A DNA stretch of 35,155 bases from the NCBI GenBank assembly GCA_021163005.1, contig JAGGXP010000036.1:1-35155 (forward strand). The letters run 5' to 3'. This document shows, piece after piece, positions 22,777 through 31,680 of this stretch (position 1 is the first letter of the stretch; the number at the start of each line of letters is the position of its first letter). A program made the translations under genes and the position numbers. The notes under the pieces are model-generated. The model saw nothing but the letters and a program-made list of their open reading frames with translations, made no database searches and had not been told where the DNA came from. This DNA comes from Candidatus Aenigmatarchaeota archaeon. Its GTDB lineage: Archaea > Aenigmatarchaeota > Aenigmatarchaeia > QMZP01 > JAFGSV01.

Positions 22777-24297
22777 TCAGCGTATGAGGAACACGAACCT
22801 GATGACAAGAATTACCACTACAATCATGCCGAGAAGGCTTATCATGGCAATCTGTGTCCATGAATCACCAAACCCGCCGCTTCCGACGACATTTCCCGCT
22901 GTCGGAATGTCCTGATGATACTCTGAAGTTTCATTGCTTTCGTTGTCTGCAGCCGCCTCTTGGACAGGCTCTTCGGTGCTTTCTGTGACCGTGAAGTTGG
23001 ACACTGCCACGATTTCGAACTGCAGAGATGTGCTTTCGTGCTCTGCGCTCGCTGTCACCGTCACCGGATAGCTGCCGGCCTGCGTCTCGAACTCCGGAGC
23101 CGCATAGATGTAGAACTCTGTTTTCTCACCGGGTGCAAGTTCCGCTTCGTGCTCTGACAGGTGCGTCCATGAGGGGCCGTCCAGTGAAATCCTGTATGAT
23201 TCGCTGAATTTCCCCCTGTTGAAGAGAACGAGAGCGTATGTCTCTGATTCCCCTACTTTCACTGCTTTTACATTTACTGCGTCATCGCTGTAAAGGTAAA
23301 GATCATAGCATGTTTTCTGCGGAAGCACCTCGACTATGAATGAGGAAGATGCGGGCTCGTTTGCATCGACACTGACGTCCAGCGGGTATTCGCCCGCCTC
23401 CTTGTCGCAGGGCACCTCTATTGTCAGCGAGGCGTTGCCTGTTTCTCCGCTTCCGATTAGCATGGAACTGCTCTGCCCGCCGTAGTTTATGGTGTATTCG
23501 TCCTCCATGAGTCCCGTGTTCTTTATGACCAGCATGAATTCAGCGGAACGGCACGGGCAGACCTGTGCACTCTCCGGGCTCACTGTAAGCTCTGTGCCGT
23601 AGCACTTACTCACTTTCAGGGGAATCGTAAATCTGTTCCTCATGTAGGATATCTCTGACTGCACTTCCACTGTTATATCTTTAGAACCTTCCAGCCCATC
23701 CGGAGGAATGACTGCGGCTTCAACAGTTTTTTTCTCACCGTTTGCTATCGAGAACTCGTCCGTGCTGAAGCTTACCCAGTCCTCGCTGGGAAGCAGCCTG
23801 ACCTTCTCGTCGCTGTCGCCTTCGTTGGTGAATTCAATATCGAATCGGGATTCCTTTCCCTGGCAGGTGTCCTGTTCGGCAACTGACGCCTCGACCCACT
23901 TGCACTTGAGTACCTCGACATCAAAGGTCTTTTCAGTGACCTTGCCGGACTCCTCTGAGACTGCCCTGACTGCTATTGTGTACATGCCGGGCTTTGCCCA
24001 GCATGACGGCGTGATGAAAGCTGCAGCCTTTTTCATCTCATTTCCGCTGAGATTGGCATATGGAACTATGAAACCTGACCAGAGCTCGTCGTCCGGGAGC
24101 ACAAGCTCAAGGTTGTAAACCTGGGGCCTTGCGTCAAGATTCGTGACGAGCACGTCGAAGTCCTCTGCCGCGAGAGTGGAACACGGACAGAGCGAGGAAG
24201 TGTGCATATTGACATCGATTCCTGCTTCAATAACTGCGGACGCCGGAGCTGCCCATAGAAGCGCAACAAGGAAAACTGCCAAAAGTGCGTATTTCAT
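22777..24297 (-). CDS. Secreted, membrane-anchored Cys-containing beta-sandwich repeat protein
   Basis: The 506-residue protein has a signal peptide (1-21) and about four Ig-like/NEW3-type repeats. Recurring features are 'VTVTA', 'VEVLP' and 'L.PGEKTEFYI' strands and loops with paired Cys (LCPCST, CQGKES, VCPCRSAEF, PCDK). The last repeat is followed by an acidic Glu/Asn linker and a C-terminal TM helix (about 478-503) ending in Arg. It would display an extracellular stalk, possibly disulphide-bonded. Function is unknown. Its gene ends against the PHP gene and begins 40 nt from the Lhr stop on the same strand. Confidence 0.8.
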   Translation of the reverse strand: MKYALLAVFLVALLWAAPASAVIEAGIDVNMHTSSLCPCSTLAAEDFDVLVTNLDARPQVYNLELVLPDDELWSGFIVPYANLSGNEMKKAAAFITPSCWAKPGMYTIAVRAVSEESGKVTEKTFDVEVLKCKWVEASVAEQDTCQGKESRFDIEFTNEGDSDEKVRLLPSEDWVSFSTDEFSIANGEKKTVEAAVIPPDGLEGSKDITVEVQSEISYMRNRFTIPLKVSKCYGTELTVSPESAQVCPCRSAEFMLVIKNTGLMEDEYTINYGGQSSSMLIGSGETGNASLTIEVPCDKEAGEYPLDVSVDANEPASSSFIVEVLPQKTCYDLYLYSDDAVNVKAVKVGESETYALVLFNRGKFSESYRISLDGPSWTHLSEHEAELAPGEKTEFYIYAAPEFETQAGSYPVTVTASAEHESTSLQFEIVAVSNFTVTESTEEPVQEAAADNESNETSEYHQDIPTAGNVVGSGGFGDSWTQIAMISLLGMIVVVILVIRFVFLIR

Positions 24298-24337
24298 AAG
24301 AAGATTAATTGGCAGTTAATTTTTTAAGTGTATGCAG

Positions 24338-27166
24338 TCACTTCCAGAACCTCTTTGTCTTTGCATAATTCCTCTCTGCGTCGAGTATGAGCCTGTAAAG
24401 GTCCTCTTCATCCTCAGCCATTGCAAGTATTCTCTTTGCTGTGGTCCAGCCGATGCCGCGGCCGGCAAGCGCCCTGAGCGCAGGCAGGCCGTAGTTCATG
24501 ACCAGCGTGCCTGTGTTCTTTATGTATCTCACCCTGCGCTTTTCCTCAGCGCTGAGCTTTTTGCCTTTTATGTGCTTCATCAGCGCCTTTTCGGTTTCCG
24601 TGTCCCAGTGATGCGTTGCGCCTACAGTCCTTGCGCCGCATTTCGGGCAGACGAGCTTTGGGTCTTCGCTGACCCTTGCCGTGAATGCCCACCTGCCGCA
24701 TTCAGCGCACATGAGGCGCAGCTTGGTGTTGAGAATCCTGTTCCTGAACGCAGCCATTATCTCCTTCACGGGGCGTTCAGGCGCCACTATCTCGTATTTC
24801 TTTTCAAGTCCGGCAAGCCCGAACGGTGAGATGCCTGCCTGGGTTGTTATGCCAATCTTTCCGGCATGAACAAGTTCCAGAACCTTCTTTGTGGTCTCTA
24901 TATCAAGTTTCTCCCTCTTGATTTCGCTGAGCGCTTCCTCGTAGGCAGGTGTCCCCAGATAGGCATCTGCGACCTTGCTCAGGTAGCCCTTCCCGAAGTC
25001 CGCATTCCTCTCTATTATTCCGAGCCTGTTGGCAACATGGAGGAACCTCCACCTGAAAAGCTCTGTCTTCGGAACGGATATGTCTATCACACTTTCAAGG
25101 GAGCCGGTTTCCATGTATCTGAAGGTCTTTATGACATCCTCCCAGCGCGGTGACTGTATCTTCAGCATTATCCTGTAGGGATCTGTCTGAAGCCCGACTG
25201 AGCCAAGCCGGCCGGTGAGCATGACGCTGAGAACCCTGCCTATGGTCTCGTTGACAAGGGAACCGAAGCATGTGTGTATGACTACATGATATCCCTCGTC
25301 TGCCCTGCCATACTCAATAAGTATATCCCTGTCTGTCGGAACCTTCCACTTCTTTTTCTGCGCGATGACTGCAGAAACAATGGCCTTTGCAGCGCTGCGG
25401 TCTGCAGGGCACGTTTTCATGACGAATTCCACTGCCTTCCGCTTGCCTTCCTGAAGCTTTTCGGTTATGTGCCTCCTCAGAGCTCCGACTGAGCGGGCAA
25501 CTGCAAAAGGCACAGGCATCAGCTCGCCCTCCCACGCCGGTATGGCTGCTTCTATGCCCCTTTCCGGCTCAACGAGGACGCTGCTTTTCCTGACATCTAT
25601 TATCTTCCACGCCTGCCCCTTTACGATGAATGATGTGCCCAGGGAGCCGTGCAGCGCTATGAACTCAGCGTCAAGCGTGCCGACAGGCGCTCCTGTCAGA
25701 ATGTCTATTATCCTGTAGCTCTTCACGTCAGGAATTGTTGAAAGGTTCCTGTAATAATATTCAAAGGAGCCGCGCCTTCTCTTGAGCACCATCTCCTTCT
25801 CAAACTTCTTGTCGAGCCATATCAGCCTGAGCCTTTGGAGCAGCCGGCAGACATCGAGAAACTTCTCGTATGTCATGTGCCGGTAGGGATACGCCCTGTG
25901 AATGATGCCGTAGGCTTTTTTGGCGGGTATCCTGTATTCCTCCAGCGCCAGACCGACTATCTGGTGTCCGAGAACGTCAAGCGCCATCTCGTATATCTCT
26001 GACTCCTCTATCTGCCCGCGGAGAGCCATGCCTGCTATGATTGCAGACTCGAATGCGTCGTCCGGGTCTGTGGAGATTATGACGCCCCTCGATGTCCTGC
26101 CGACGGAATGACCTGCCCTGCCTATCCTCTGGAGCAGCTTGGAGACCTGTCTCGGCGACATGTACTGGACGGTTAAATCCACATCTCCTATATCGATGCC
26201 CAGCTCAAGGGAGCTCGTGCATACAAGGGCCTTTGTTTCGCCGCTCTTGAGCCTCTTCTCGGCATCTATCCTCACCTCCTTTGACAGTGATGAATGGTGC
26301 GTCTCTATGGACATCCCGCCGGCCAGCGCCTTCATCCTTGAAGACAGCACCTCCGCGAACTGGCGGGTGTTCGTAAAAACGAGCGCGGCCTTCACATCCC
26401 TGAGAAGCTCCATTATCCGGATTAGCCTTGCAGCGGATTCGGGGGAGAGCGAAACGCTCTTTGCTGTCTTTTCATCAGCATCCGAGACCGTGGGATACTC
26501 TACCTTTATGTCCGTTGACCTGACATCCGTGGTGTCCACTATTTCGCAGTTTACGCCTGCAAGGAACCTCGCGACTTCTTCCGGGCTGCCCACTGTCGCC
26601 GAGAGCCCGACGAACTGGGGCTCATTGTTGCCTTCTGATTTGACCAGCGCCTTCAGCCTCTCCAGCCCCACAGAAAGCTGTATGCCCCTCTTGTTCCCCA
26701 CAAGCTCGTGTATCTCGTCGACTACCACGAAGCGCACATTGGAAAGATGCTGCCTCATCCTGCTGCCCGTAAGCATCGCCTGCAGGGTTTCGGGGGTCGA
26801 GACAAGCATGTCCGGCGGGTTCTGCGCCTGCATGCTCCTCTCGTAAGTGCTGGTGTCGCCGTGCCTGACGGATGCGTCAAGCTCCAGATGCCTTGCCCAC
26901 CACGATATGCGCTTCTCGAGGTCCCTGTTCAGGCTCTTGAGAGGCGTTATGTAAAGTATGGATATGGGCTTCGGCCTTTCCTGAAGCCACATGTCAAACA
27001 CAGGCAGGAGCACGCTCTCTGTCTTTCCTGTGCCTGTGGAAGCTATGATGAGGGTGTTCTTTCCCCTGCGAATGGGAGGGATGCCTTTCTGCTGGACTTC
27101 TGTCGGGCTCTCGAATCTCCTGCGCACAAGGGAGCGGAGCTCTTCTGAAAACATGCTGAATGCCAT
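24338..27166 (-). CDS. lhr: Lhr-family ATP-dependent DNA/RNA helicase
   Basis: The 942-residue SF2 helicase has motif Q-like SPTEVQQKGIP, Walker A ASTGTGKTE (residues 42-50), motif Ia LYITPLKSLNRD, motif II VVDEIHE (about 148-154), motif III LSATVG, motif IV-V LVFTNTRQFAEVL and LVCTSSLELGIDIGDVDL, and motif VI QRIGRAGHS. The C-terminal half carries the Lhr core region and a zinc-binding pair CAECG..CPKCG (about 817-845), then helices. Lhr proteins unwind DNA and DNA:RNA hybrids in repair and RNA metabolism. This length is typical of archaeal Lhr. It has its own divergent promoter at 27167-27215. Confidence 0.94.
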   Translation of the reverse strand: MAFSMFSEELRSLVRRRFESPTEVQQKGIPPIRRGKNTLIIASTGTGKTESVLLPVFDMWLQERPKPISILYITPLKSLNRDLEKRISWWARHLELDASVRHGDTSTYERSMQAQNPPDMLVSTPETLQAMLTGSRMRQHLSNVRFVVVDEIHELVGNKRGIQLSVGLERLKALVKSEGNNEPQFVGLSATVGSPEEVARFLAGVNCEIVDTTDVRSTDIKVEYPTVSDADEKTAKSVSLSPESAARLIRIMELLRDVKAALVFTNTRQFAEVLSSRMKALAGGMSIETHHSSLSKEVRIDAEKRLKSGETKALVCTSSLELGIDIGDVDLTVQYMSPRQVSKLLQRIGRAGHSVGRTSRGVIISTDPDDAFESAIIAGMALRGQIEESEIYEMALDVLGHQIVGLALEEYRIPAKKAYGIIHRAYPYRHMTYEKFLDVCRLLQRLRLIWLDKKFEKEMVLKRRRGSFEYYYRNLSTIPDVKSYRIIDILTGAPVGTLDAEFIALHGSLGTSFIVKGQAWKIIDVRKSSVLVEPERGIEAAIPAWEGELMPVPFAVARSVGALRRHITEKLQEGKRKAVEFVMKTCPADRSAAKAIVSAVIAQKKKWKVPTDRDILIEYGRADEGYHVVIHTCFGSLVNETIGRVLSVMLTGRLGSVGLQTDPYRIMLKIQSPRWEDVIKTFRYMETGSLESVIDISVPKTELFRWRFLHVANRLGIIERNADFGKGYLSKVADAYLGTPAYEEALSEIKREKLDIETTKKVLELVHAGKIGITTQAGISPFGLAGLEKKYEIVAPERPVKEIMAAFRNRILNTKLRLMCAECGRWAFTARVSEDPKLVCPKCGARTVGATHHWDTETEKALMKHIKGKKLSAEEKRRVRYIKNTGTLVMNYGLPALRALAGRGIGWTTAKRILAMAEDEEDLYRLILDAERNYAKTKRFWK

Positions 27167-27217
27167 AAGAACACCATATACTTAAACAGGCAAAACAATA
27201 ATCTATTAGTGGTTTAA

Positions 27218-27544
27218 ATGCTTAATCCGCTTGGTTTCATATTCGGCCACGGAAGGAAGATACGCAAGCTCAGGAAGCGCTGGGACAGGCTGAGGGAGAA
27301 GTCACTGAAGAAAGAGCAGGCAGTGAGGGCACAGATACTCCCCAAAGAGGACCAGATAGAGCAGAACATAAGGATTCTCGAGGAAAGGCGCATGAACAGG
27401 GGGGAGAGGGCAAGGCTCATGAAGGAAGTGGAAATAGACCTTGCAGAGGTAAAGGCCATTCTTGAATCAAATCCCGAAAAACGTCCGCCTGCCCAGCAGA
27501 TTGTACAAAAAGAGCAGCAGAAGGTTCAGGATCAGGCGTACTGA
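27218..27544 (+). CDS. Small basic helical protein, unknown function
   Basis: The 108-residue protein starts MLNPLGFIFGHGRKIRKLRK and is then a long charged helix (about 15-80), with heptad-like spacing in LREKSLKKEQAVRAQILPKE and IEQNIRILEERRMNRGERAR. The tail is Gln-rich. There are no Cys and no membrane segment beyond a weakly hydrophobic N terminus. It is transcribed divergently from lhr. TTTAA directly precedes the ATG, so the promoter must be further upstream, near 27190-27200. I recognise no family. Coding is supported by codon use and the clean start and stop. Confidence 0.7.
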   Translation: MLNPLGFIFGHGRKIRKLRKRWDRLREKSLKKEQAVRAQILPKEDQIEQNIRILEERRMNRGERARLMKEVEIDLAEVKAILESNPEKRPPAQQIVQKEQQKVQDQAY

Positions 27545-27582
27545 ATAAAAAGTTTAGCGTTCTTTTTTTTTAAGTGTTTTCA

Positions 27583-27732
27583 ATGTCAAGAGTCAGGGAA
27601 ATCATAAGCGATGAAACCGCAAAGAAACTGGGATGGACGCAGCAGGATATCATCGATCTGGCTGCCGGCTACAGAGGCAGGAGACACAGCAGGCGAAGGG
27701 ACAAAAGAAAGGACAGCGGTCATACCGTTTGA
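27583..27732 (+). CDS. 49-residue small basic protein
   Basis: The short frame begins MSRVREIISDETAKKLGWTQ and ends in a very basic tail rich in Arg/Lys/His (residues ~31-45). The first half looks like a helical, HTH-like segment (SDETAKKLGWTQQDIIDLAA). A T-run and TTTTAAGTG lie just upstream (27561-27575), giving a terminator for the previous gene and a possible promoter here. It is convergent with MetRS, 17 nt from its stop. Too short for confident identification. A nucleic-acid-binding role is a guess from charge. Confidence 0.55.
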   Translation: MSRVREIISDETAKKLGWTQQDIIDLAAGYRGRRHSRRRDKRKDSGHTV

Positions 27733-27749
27733 GTACATGCTGCTGTGAT

Positions 27750-29246
27750 TCAGACGCTCAGCCTCTTGAAAAGCGGCTCTGGGGTTCCTATAACATGATG
27801 CGGCCTGACGCCGAACTCAGCGGCGCTGTCCCATTTCTGCTTGTGCACCGAACCGGGAAGGTTGAGGTATTTCCAGATTTTTTCTGCGCTCTCGGGTATG
27901 AAAGGCGACAGCATTATGGCAAGGCTCCTCAGCAGGTTTGCGCCTATGTAAAGGCAGTTGTCATAATCCCTTTTCCACGGCTCCTTCTGCTGGAAGTACT
28001 CGTTGCCTTCCTTGGCGAGCTTCATCACATTATCGAGCGCCGCCTGCAGGTTGAAGCTGTCGAGCAGTTTGGCCACAACAGCAGGATAGCGCTTTATGGA
28101 TTTCTCCATGGCCCTGTCCGCTTCGTCGTATTTGCCCGGTTTTGTGACCTTTGAAGCATTTTTGCTGCTTATGAATGTGAGTATCCTGTTGACGAGATTG
28201 CCGAGGTTGTTCAGCAGCTCGTCATTGTTCCTTGTGAACAGGGACTCCAATGAGAAGTCTCCGTCGGAGCCGAACGGTATCTCGCTGACGAGGAAATACC
28301 TCATGGGGTCTGCGCCGTATTTAACAGCAAGCTCCACTGGATTTACAACCGTTCCGCCCGACTTGCTCATCTTCTCGCCTTTTATGTTCACGAATCCGTG
28401 CACATATACAGTCTTCGGGAGCGGTATGCCAGCTGCCATGAGTATGCTGCCCCATATCACGGTGTGATGCCAGACTATGTCCTTGCCTATTATGTGGACA
28501 GCGCTCTTCCAGTATTCCTTCGCCTCATCAGAGGGCCAGCCTATTGTCGAAAGGTAGTTTATGAGAGCGTCCATCCACACGTACTGCACGTGCTTCTCGT
28601 CAATTGGAACGGGCACGCCCCAGTCAAAGCTCGTCCTTGAGACAGAAAGATCCTTCAGGGGATCATTCAGCCTGTTCTCAATCTCGTGGCGCTTCGCATC
28701 GGGCTGTATGTATTCCTTGTGCTTCCTTATGTGCCCGAGCAGCTTCTCCCTGTATTTGCCCATCTGGAAGAAATAGCTTTCCTCGCTGACTGTTTCAGGC
28801 ACCGTCCCGTGCACCGGGCACTTGCCGTCCTTGAGGTCCTTCTCGGTGTAGTATGTCTCGCAGTCCACACAGTAAAGCCCCTCGTAGGTGCCCTTGTAAA
28901 TCTCACCCTTTTCATATATGTCCCTGAAAATCTGCTGGGCGGTCCTGATATGCTTGGGGTCAGTCGTCCTTATGAAGTCATCATAAGAGATGTTAAGGAC
29001 CTCACAGAGTTCCCTGAAATGCCCGGACATCTCGTCCACGTACTGCTGCGGGTCTTTGTGCTTCTTTTCTGCACAGCGCTGTATCTTCATGCCGTGCTCG
29101 TCCGTGCCTGTGGAGAAATGGACGTCAAAGCCTGCCATGCGCTTGTATCGCGCTATGACGTCCGTGCATATCTTCTCATAGGCATGCCCGAGATGGGGCT
29201 TTCCGCTCGGGTAGTCTATGGCTGTGGTTATCAGGAATTTCTTCAT
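27750..29246 (-). CDS. metG: Methionyl-tRNA synthetase, short form
   Basis: The 498-residue class I synthetase has an HLGH motif (residues 18-21, KPHLGHAYEK), STGTDEHGMKIQ, a zinc knuckle region CVDCETYYTEKDLKDGKCPV (about 125-144), the Met-pocket segment YVWMDALINYLS and KMSKS (about 291-295). The anticodon-binding helical domain follows. It ends without the C-terminal EMAP/Trbp111-like tRNA-binding domain. Knuckle and motif wording resemble bacterial (Thermotoga/Bacillus-type) enzymes more than typical long archaeal ones, which suggests ancient transfer; this is an impression, not a tree. It is the only aminoacyl-tRNA synthetase in the window. Confidence 0.94.
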   Translation of the reverse strand: MKKFLITTAIDYPSGKPHLGHAYEKICTDVIARYKRMAGFDVHFSTGTDEHGMKIQRCAEKKHKDPQQYVDEMSGHFRELCEVLNISYDDFIRTTDPKHIRTAQQIFRDIYEKGEIYKGTYEGLYCVDCETYYTEKDLKDGKCPVHGTVPETVSEESYFFQMGKYREKLLGHIRKHKEYIQPDAKRHEIENRLNDPLKDLSVSRTSFDWGVPVPIDEKHVQYVWMDALINYLSTIGWPSDEAKEYWKSAVHIIGKDIVWHHTVIWGSILMAAGIPLPKTVYVHGFVNIKGEKMSKSGGTVVNPVELAVKYGADPMRYFLVSEIPFGSDGDFSLESLFTRNNDELLNNLGNLVNRILTFISSKNASKVTKPGKYDEADRAMEKSIKRYPAVVAKLLDSFNLQAALDNVMKLAKEGNEYFQQKEPWKRDYDNCLYIGANLLRSLAIMLSPFIPESAEKIWKYLNLPGSVHKQKWDSAAEFGVRPHHVIGTPEPLFKRLSV

Positions 29247-29282
29247 TAAAATCAGTTAGAACGGATTTCTTTAAAAGTTTGT

Positions 29283-30011
29283 TTACCTGTGTTTTCCGCT
29301 GAGAACAAAACCTGCAGTTTTCATGACATATCCGATGTCTTTCCAGATGTTGTAGCTGTTCCTGTAGAAGTCTGTGTACTCGCCGTCTAGGCTCATTATA
29401 TCATCAGGATTGTCATAAAGATGTCTCTTGAGCTGGAAAGGTCCTGTTATTCCAGGCAGGCAGATGTATCTTTCTTTGCTGTTTGCAGCTACTTTATCAT
29501 TAAGATTGTCTGCATAAGGCCTCGGGCCCACGATGCTCATATCACCCTTAAGGACATTCCATAGCTGAGGGAGTTCATCTATCCCGTACTTCCTTATGAA
29601 ATTACCGACAAGAGTTATCCTTGGATCTTTACGATTCTTGCTGAGCATGGCATGAGTATTATCTCCGAAAATATCATTATACATCTTATCAGCGTCCTTT
29701 ACCATGGATCTGAACTTGTGAATCCTGAACCGCTTTCCGTTCTTTCCTGTTCTCTCCTGATTAAAGAACAGCGGTCCTCTTGCATTCTTATTGAAAATAC
29801 CTTCAATTGCGATAACAGCAGCTGTGGCAAGTGTCACGGGAAGGGTTCCTATCAAACCAAGACCCGAAACTGTGATGTCCATTATTCTCTTTGAGGTATA
29901 GCCCCTTTCTTCCCTTTCATGTGCTTCGGGTTCAGGCACACTTGCTTCTGGCTCAGGTATAATAGGTTCATAAAGACCACTCTCCAGATTATCCAGATAT
30001 TGTTGCGACAT
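29283..30011 (-). CDS. Polyprenyl-phosphate sugar-1-phosphate transferase (WcaJ/PglC family)
   Basis: The 242-residue protein has one hydrophobic segment (about 45-72), then the family core: GPLFFNQERTGKNGKRFRIH, KFRSMVKDADKMYND (catalytic-type Lys/Arg and Asp), GIDELPQLWNVLKGDMSIVG followed by PRPY. These monotopic enzymes start surface-glycan synthesis by moving a sugar-1-phosphate onto a polyprenyl phosphate. A Pro/Glu-rich N-terminal tail (PEPEASVPEPEAHE) is unusual. It lies away from the main glycan locus and is mechanistically distinct from the AglH-type initiator, so the cell may build two glycans. The promoter is TTTAAAAAGC at about 30027-30038. Confidence 0.92.
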   Translation of the reverse strand: MSQQYLDNLESGLYEPIIPEPEASVPEPEAHEREERGYTSKRIMDITVSGLGLIGTLPVTLATAAVIAIEGIFNKNARGPLFFNQERTGKNGKRFRIHKFRSMVKDADKMYNDIFGDNTHAMLSKNRKDPRITLVGNFIRKYGIDELPQLWNVLKGDMSIVGPRPYADNLNDKVAANSKERYICLPGITGPFQLKRHLYDNPDDIMSLDGEYTDFYRNSYNIWKDIGYVMKTAGFVLSGKHR

Positions 30012-30044
30012 AGAAGTAATAACAAGGTAAGCTTTTTAAAGACG

Positions 30045-30968
30045 TCATTCCACGCCCTTTATCTTCAGTATCACTTTCTTCTCGCGGCCGGATATGGCCT
30101 CGGTGTCTATGACGCCCCTCTCGGTGAGGTTCTTTATGAGCCTGGATACTTTGGCCTTGCTGAAGTCCGTTTCCCTGACTATGTCCTTCTGGCGCGCCTC
30201 GCCGCCGTGCTTCGCCGCCACGTCAACGACCTTCTTCTCGTCCTTGTTCAGCAGCGGCATGAACTTCACCTCGGCCTCCGGCGTGCGCAGGGACCCGCGC
30301 TTCATGTAAAGTCCCACCGCCACCATGATGCCGACCACCGATGCAGTGAGTATTATCACTATGAGGTCCCAAACCGGGCTGCCTTCCCCGGCGATCTCGA
30401 AAAGCGCTGAAAACGAGAGGTCGTCATCAGTTGTGACATTCTCCTTCTCCCATGTTATTATTATGCGCCTGCCATCTGTTATTACATTGCCGTCCGATGG
30501 GAAATAGGACTGGTTAGACACTTTGTCCGAAAGCACGGACTTCTCCGGAAGCCTCACTATGCCGAACACGCGATCTGTCTGGCCGAGAACCGGATAAGCG
30601 AGCATGAATTCATATGCACCGTCCCTCCTCCTGACAGCTGACTTGGTGTAAAAATGAAGCCTCACCTTTGTCCGGTTTTCCTCCATGGCATAGAAGCTGC
30701 ATGTTATCGTGCTCTTCCCGTCTGCATATTCCGTGCTGCATTCTGCAGTGCCTGTATCAGGAGAAGCCGAGACATTGTATACAGGAACATCCATCTCATA
30801 AACTATCTGGTTGAGAGGCAGAACAGGCACAAGGATGATGGTATTCCGGACAGCGAGGCTCCTCTCTATTGTGACATCTATGCCGTTGTATTCATACTTT
30901 GCAGCTGAAGCAGCAACTGACAGCAGAAGCAGTGCCATGGCAGCTGCAGCAAAAGATGTCTTCATCAT
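30045..30968 (-). CDS. Membrane-tethered winged-HTH regulator with a beta-rich ectodomain
   Basis: The 307-residue protein has a signal peptide (1-22), an extracellular beta-rich domain (23-198, with FYTKSAVRRRDGAYEFMLAY and ITWEKENVTTDDDLSFSALF), a TM helix (about 199-222) and a cytoplasmic winged helix (about 241-307). The HTH includes GGEARQKDIVRETDFSKAKV then SRLIKNLTERGVIDTE, very close in plan to the HTH of the CWB2 sensor at 11292. Archaea have many such membrane-bound one-component regulators, and the ligand is unknown. It lies upstream of the sugar transferase gene on the same strand (33-nt gap) and may control it. Confidence 0.82.
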   Translation of the reverse strand: MMKTSFAAAAMALLLLSVAASAAKYEYNGIDVTIERSLAVRNTIILVPVLPLNQIVYEMDVPVYNVSASPDTGTAECSTEYADGKSTITCSFYAMEENRTKVRLHFYTKSAVRRRDGAYEFMLAYPVLGQTDRVFGIVRLPEKSVLSDKVSNQSYFPSDGNVITDGRRIIITWEKENVTTDDDLSFSALFEIAGEGSPVWDLIVIILTASVVGIMVAVGLYMKRGSLRTPEAEVKFMPLLNKDEKKVVDVAAKHGGEARQKDIVRETDFSKAKVSRLIKNLTERGVIDTEAISGREKKVILKIKGVE

Positions 30969-31004
30969 ATTGATATTACCTTAAAGTTTCTTTAAAAATA
31001 AAAA

Positions 31005-31155
31005 TGCGTCGGCCGGGATTTGAATTCCCGGGGCACGTTTGTCAGTGCCCACCCGGGTCACAGGCTTGGAAGGCTTATCCCAATCATCCATGGAGTCATA
31101 TCTTCCAAGACACCCCGACGACTGTCTGGGTCCTGCCAGACTAGACTACCGACGC
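31005..31155 (-). tRNA. tRNA-Gly(TCC) with two introns (29/30 and 53/54)
   Basis: The mature parts give a 73-nt cloverleaf: acceptor GCGTCGG/CCGACGC, discriminator A, D stem GTCT/GGAC, anticodon stem CAGGC/GCCTG, loop CTTCCAA (anticodon TCC at 31070-31068), T stem CCGGG/CCCGG and T loop TTCAAAT. CCA is not encoded. Intron 1 (31125-31075, 51 nt) splits the anticodon stem after 29. Intron 2 (31051-31025, 27 nt) splits the T stem from the T loop. The second junction is a textbook BHB: outer TGA/TCA, centre CCCG/CGGG, bulges GG^T and AA^T, inner GGGCAC/GTGCCC. Intron 1 has an imperfect centre (ACCC/GGAT) but a good inner helix CAGTC/GATTG. The promoter overlaps the HIT stop codon. Confidence 0.88.
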
Positions 31156-31183
31156 ATCGTATAGATAATATTACAGGTTCCAT

Positions 31184-31657
31184 TTAAAAGTCAAAATCGC
31201 TTTCGCCTGTTTCTTCACTGCCATTTCCTATGCTTTTCTTTATGGACGCTGCTATGCCGTCAAGTGTTTCATCGGCCATCTTCTTTACGCCAAGGACGCC
31301 TTCAAGGCTCACAGGCCCCTCGGAAAGGTACCTAGGTATGATGTGGACATGAACGTGCGTGACAACCTGCCCAGCGGCCTTTCCGTTCGACTGCACAATG
31401 GAAAGTCCGTCTGCCTTTGTGCCTGCCTGCACGCCGGCTGCGACATACCTGACCCGCTCGTAGAGAGCGCCCACATCCTTTTCACCCATTTCAAGTATTG
31501 TGGCAGCGTGCTTCTTGGGTATCACGAGTGTATGCCCGGGGTTTCTTGGGTTTATGTCCAGAAATGCGAAAACATTTGCATCTTCGTAAACCTTCTTAGA
31601 CGGTATCTCGCCTCTGGCTATCTTGCAGAAAAGACAGCCTCCTTCTCCTTCTGTCAT
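31184..31657 (-). CDS. HIT-family nucleotide hydrolase/transferase
   Basis: The 157-residue protein carries the histidine triad HVHVHIIPRY (residues 101-110), a CLFCKIARGEIPSKKVYED zinc/N-terminal motif (Cys8, Cys11) and DINPRNPGHTLVIPKKH. These define the HINT/Hit branch, which hydrolyses nucleoside phosphoramidates, AMP-lysine or dinucleoside polyphosphates. A strong AGGAGGT (31670-31664) precedes the ATG. It lies between tRNA-Pro and tRNA-Gly on the same strand, so the three may be co-transcribed. The stop codon lies within the probable TATA element TTTTAAAT for tRNA-Gly. Confidence 0.93.
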   Translation of the reverse strand: MTEGEGGCLFCKIARGEIPSKKVYEDANVFAFLDINPRNPGHTLVIPKKHAATILEMGEKDVGALYERVRYVAAGVQAGTKADGLSIVQSNGKAAGQVVTHVHVHIIPRYLSEGPVSLEGVLGVKKMADETLDGIAASIKKSIGNGSEETGESDFDF

Positions 31658-31680
31658 CCAATTACCTCCTTTGTGTATGA

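Noticed and set aside
31005-31155. tRNA-Gly reinterpreted as tRNA-His (G-1:C73)
   Set aside because: An alternative acceptor register is possible, but it breaks the conserved T8 and the T-stem geometry. The TCC anticodon and the BHB introns fit tRNA-Gly.
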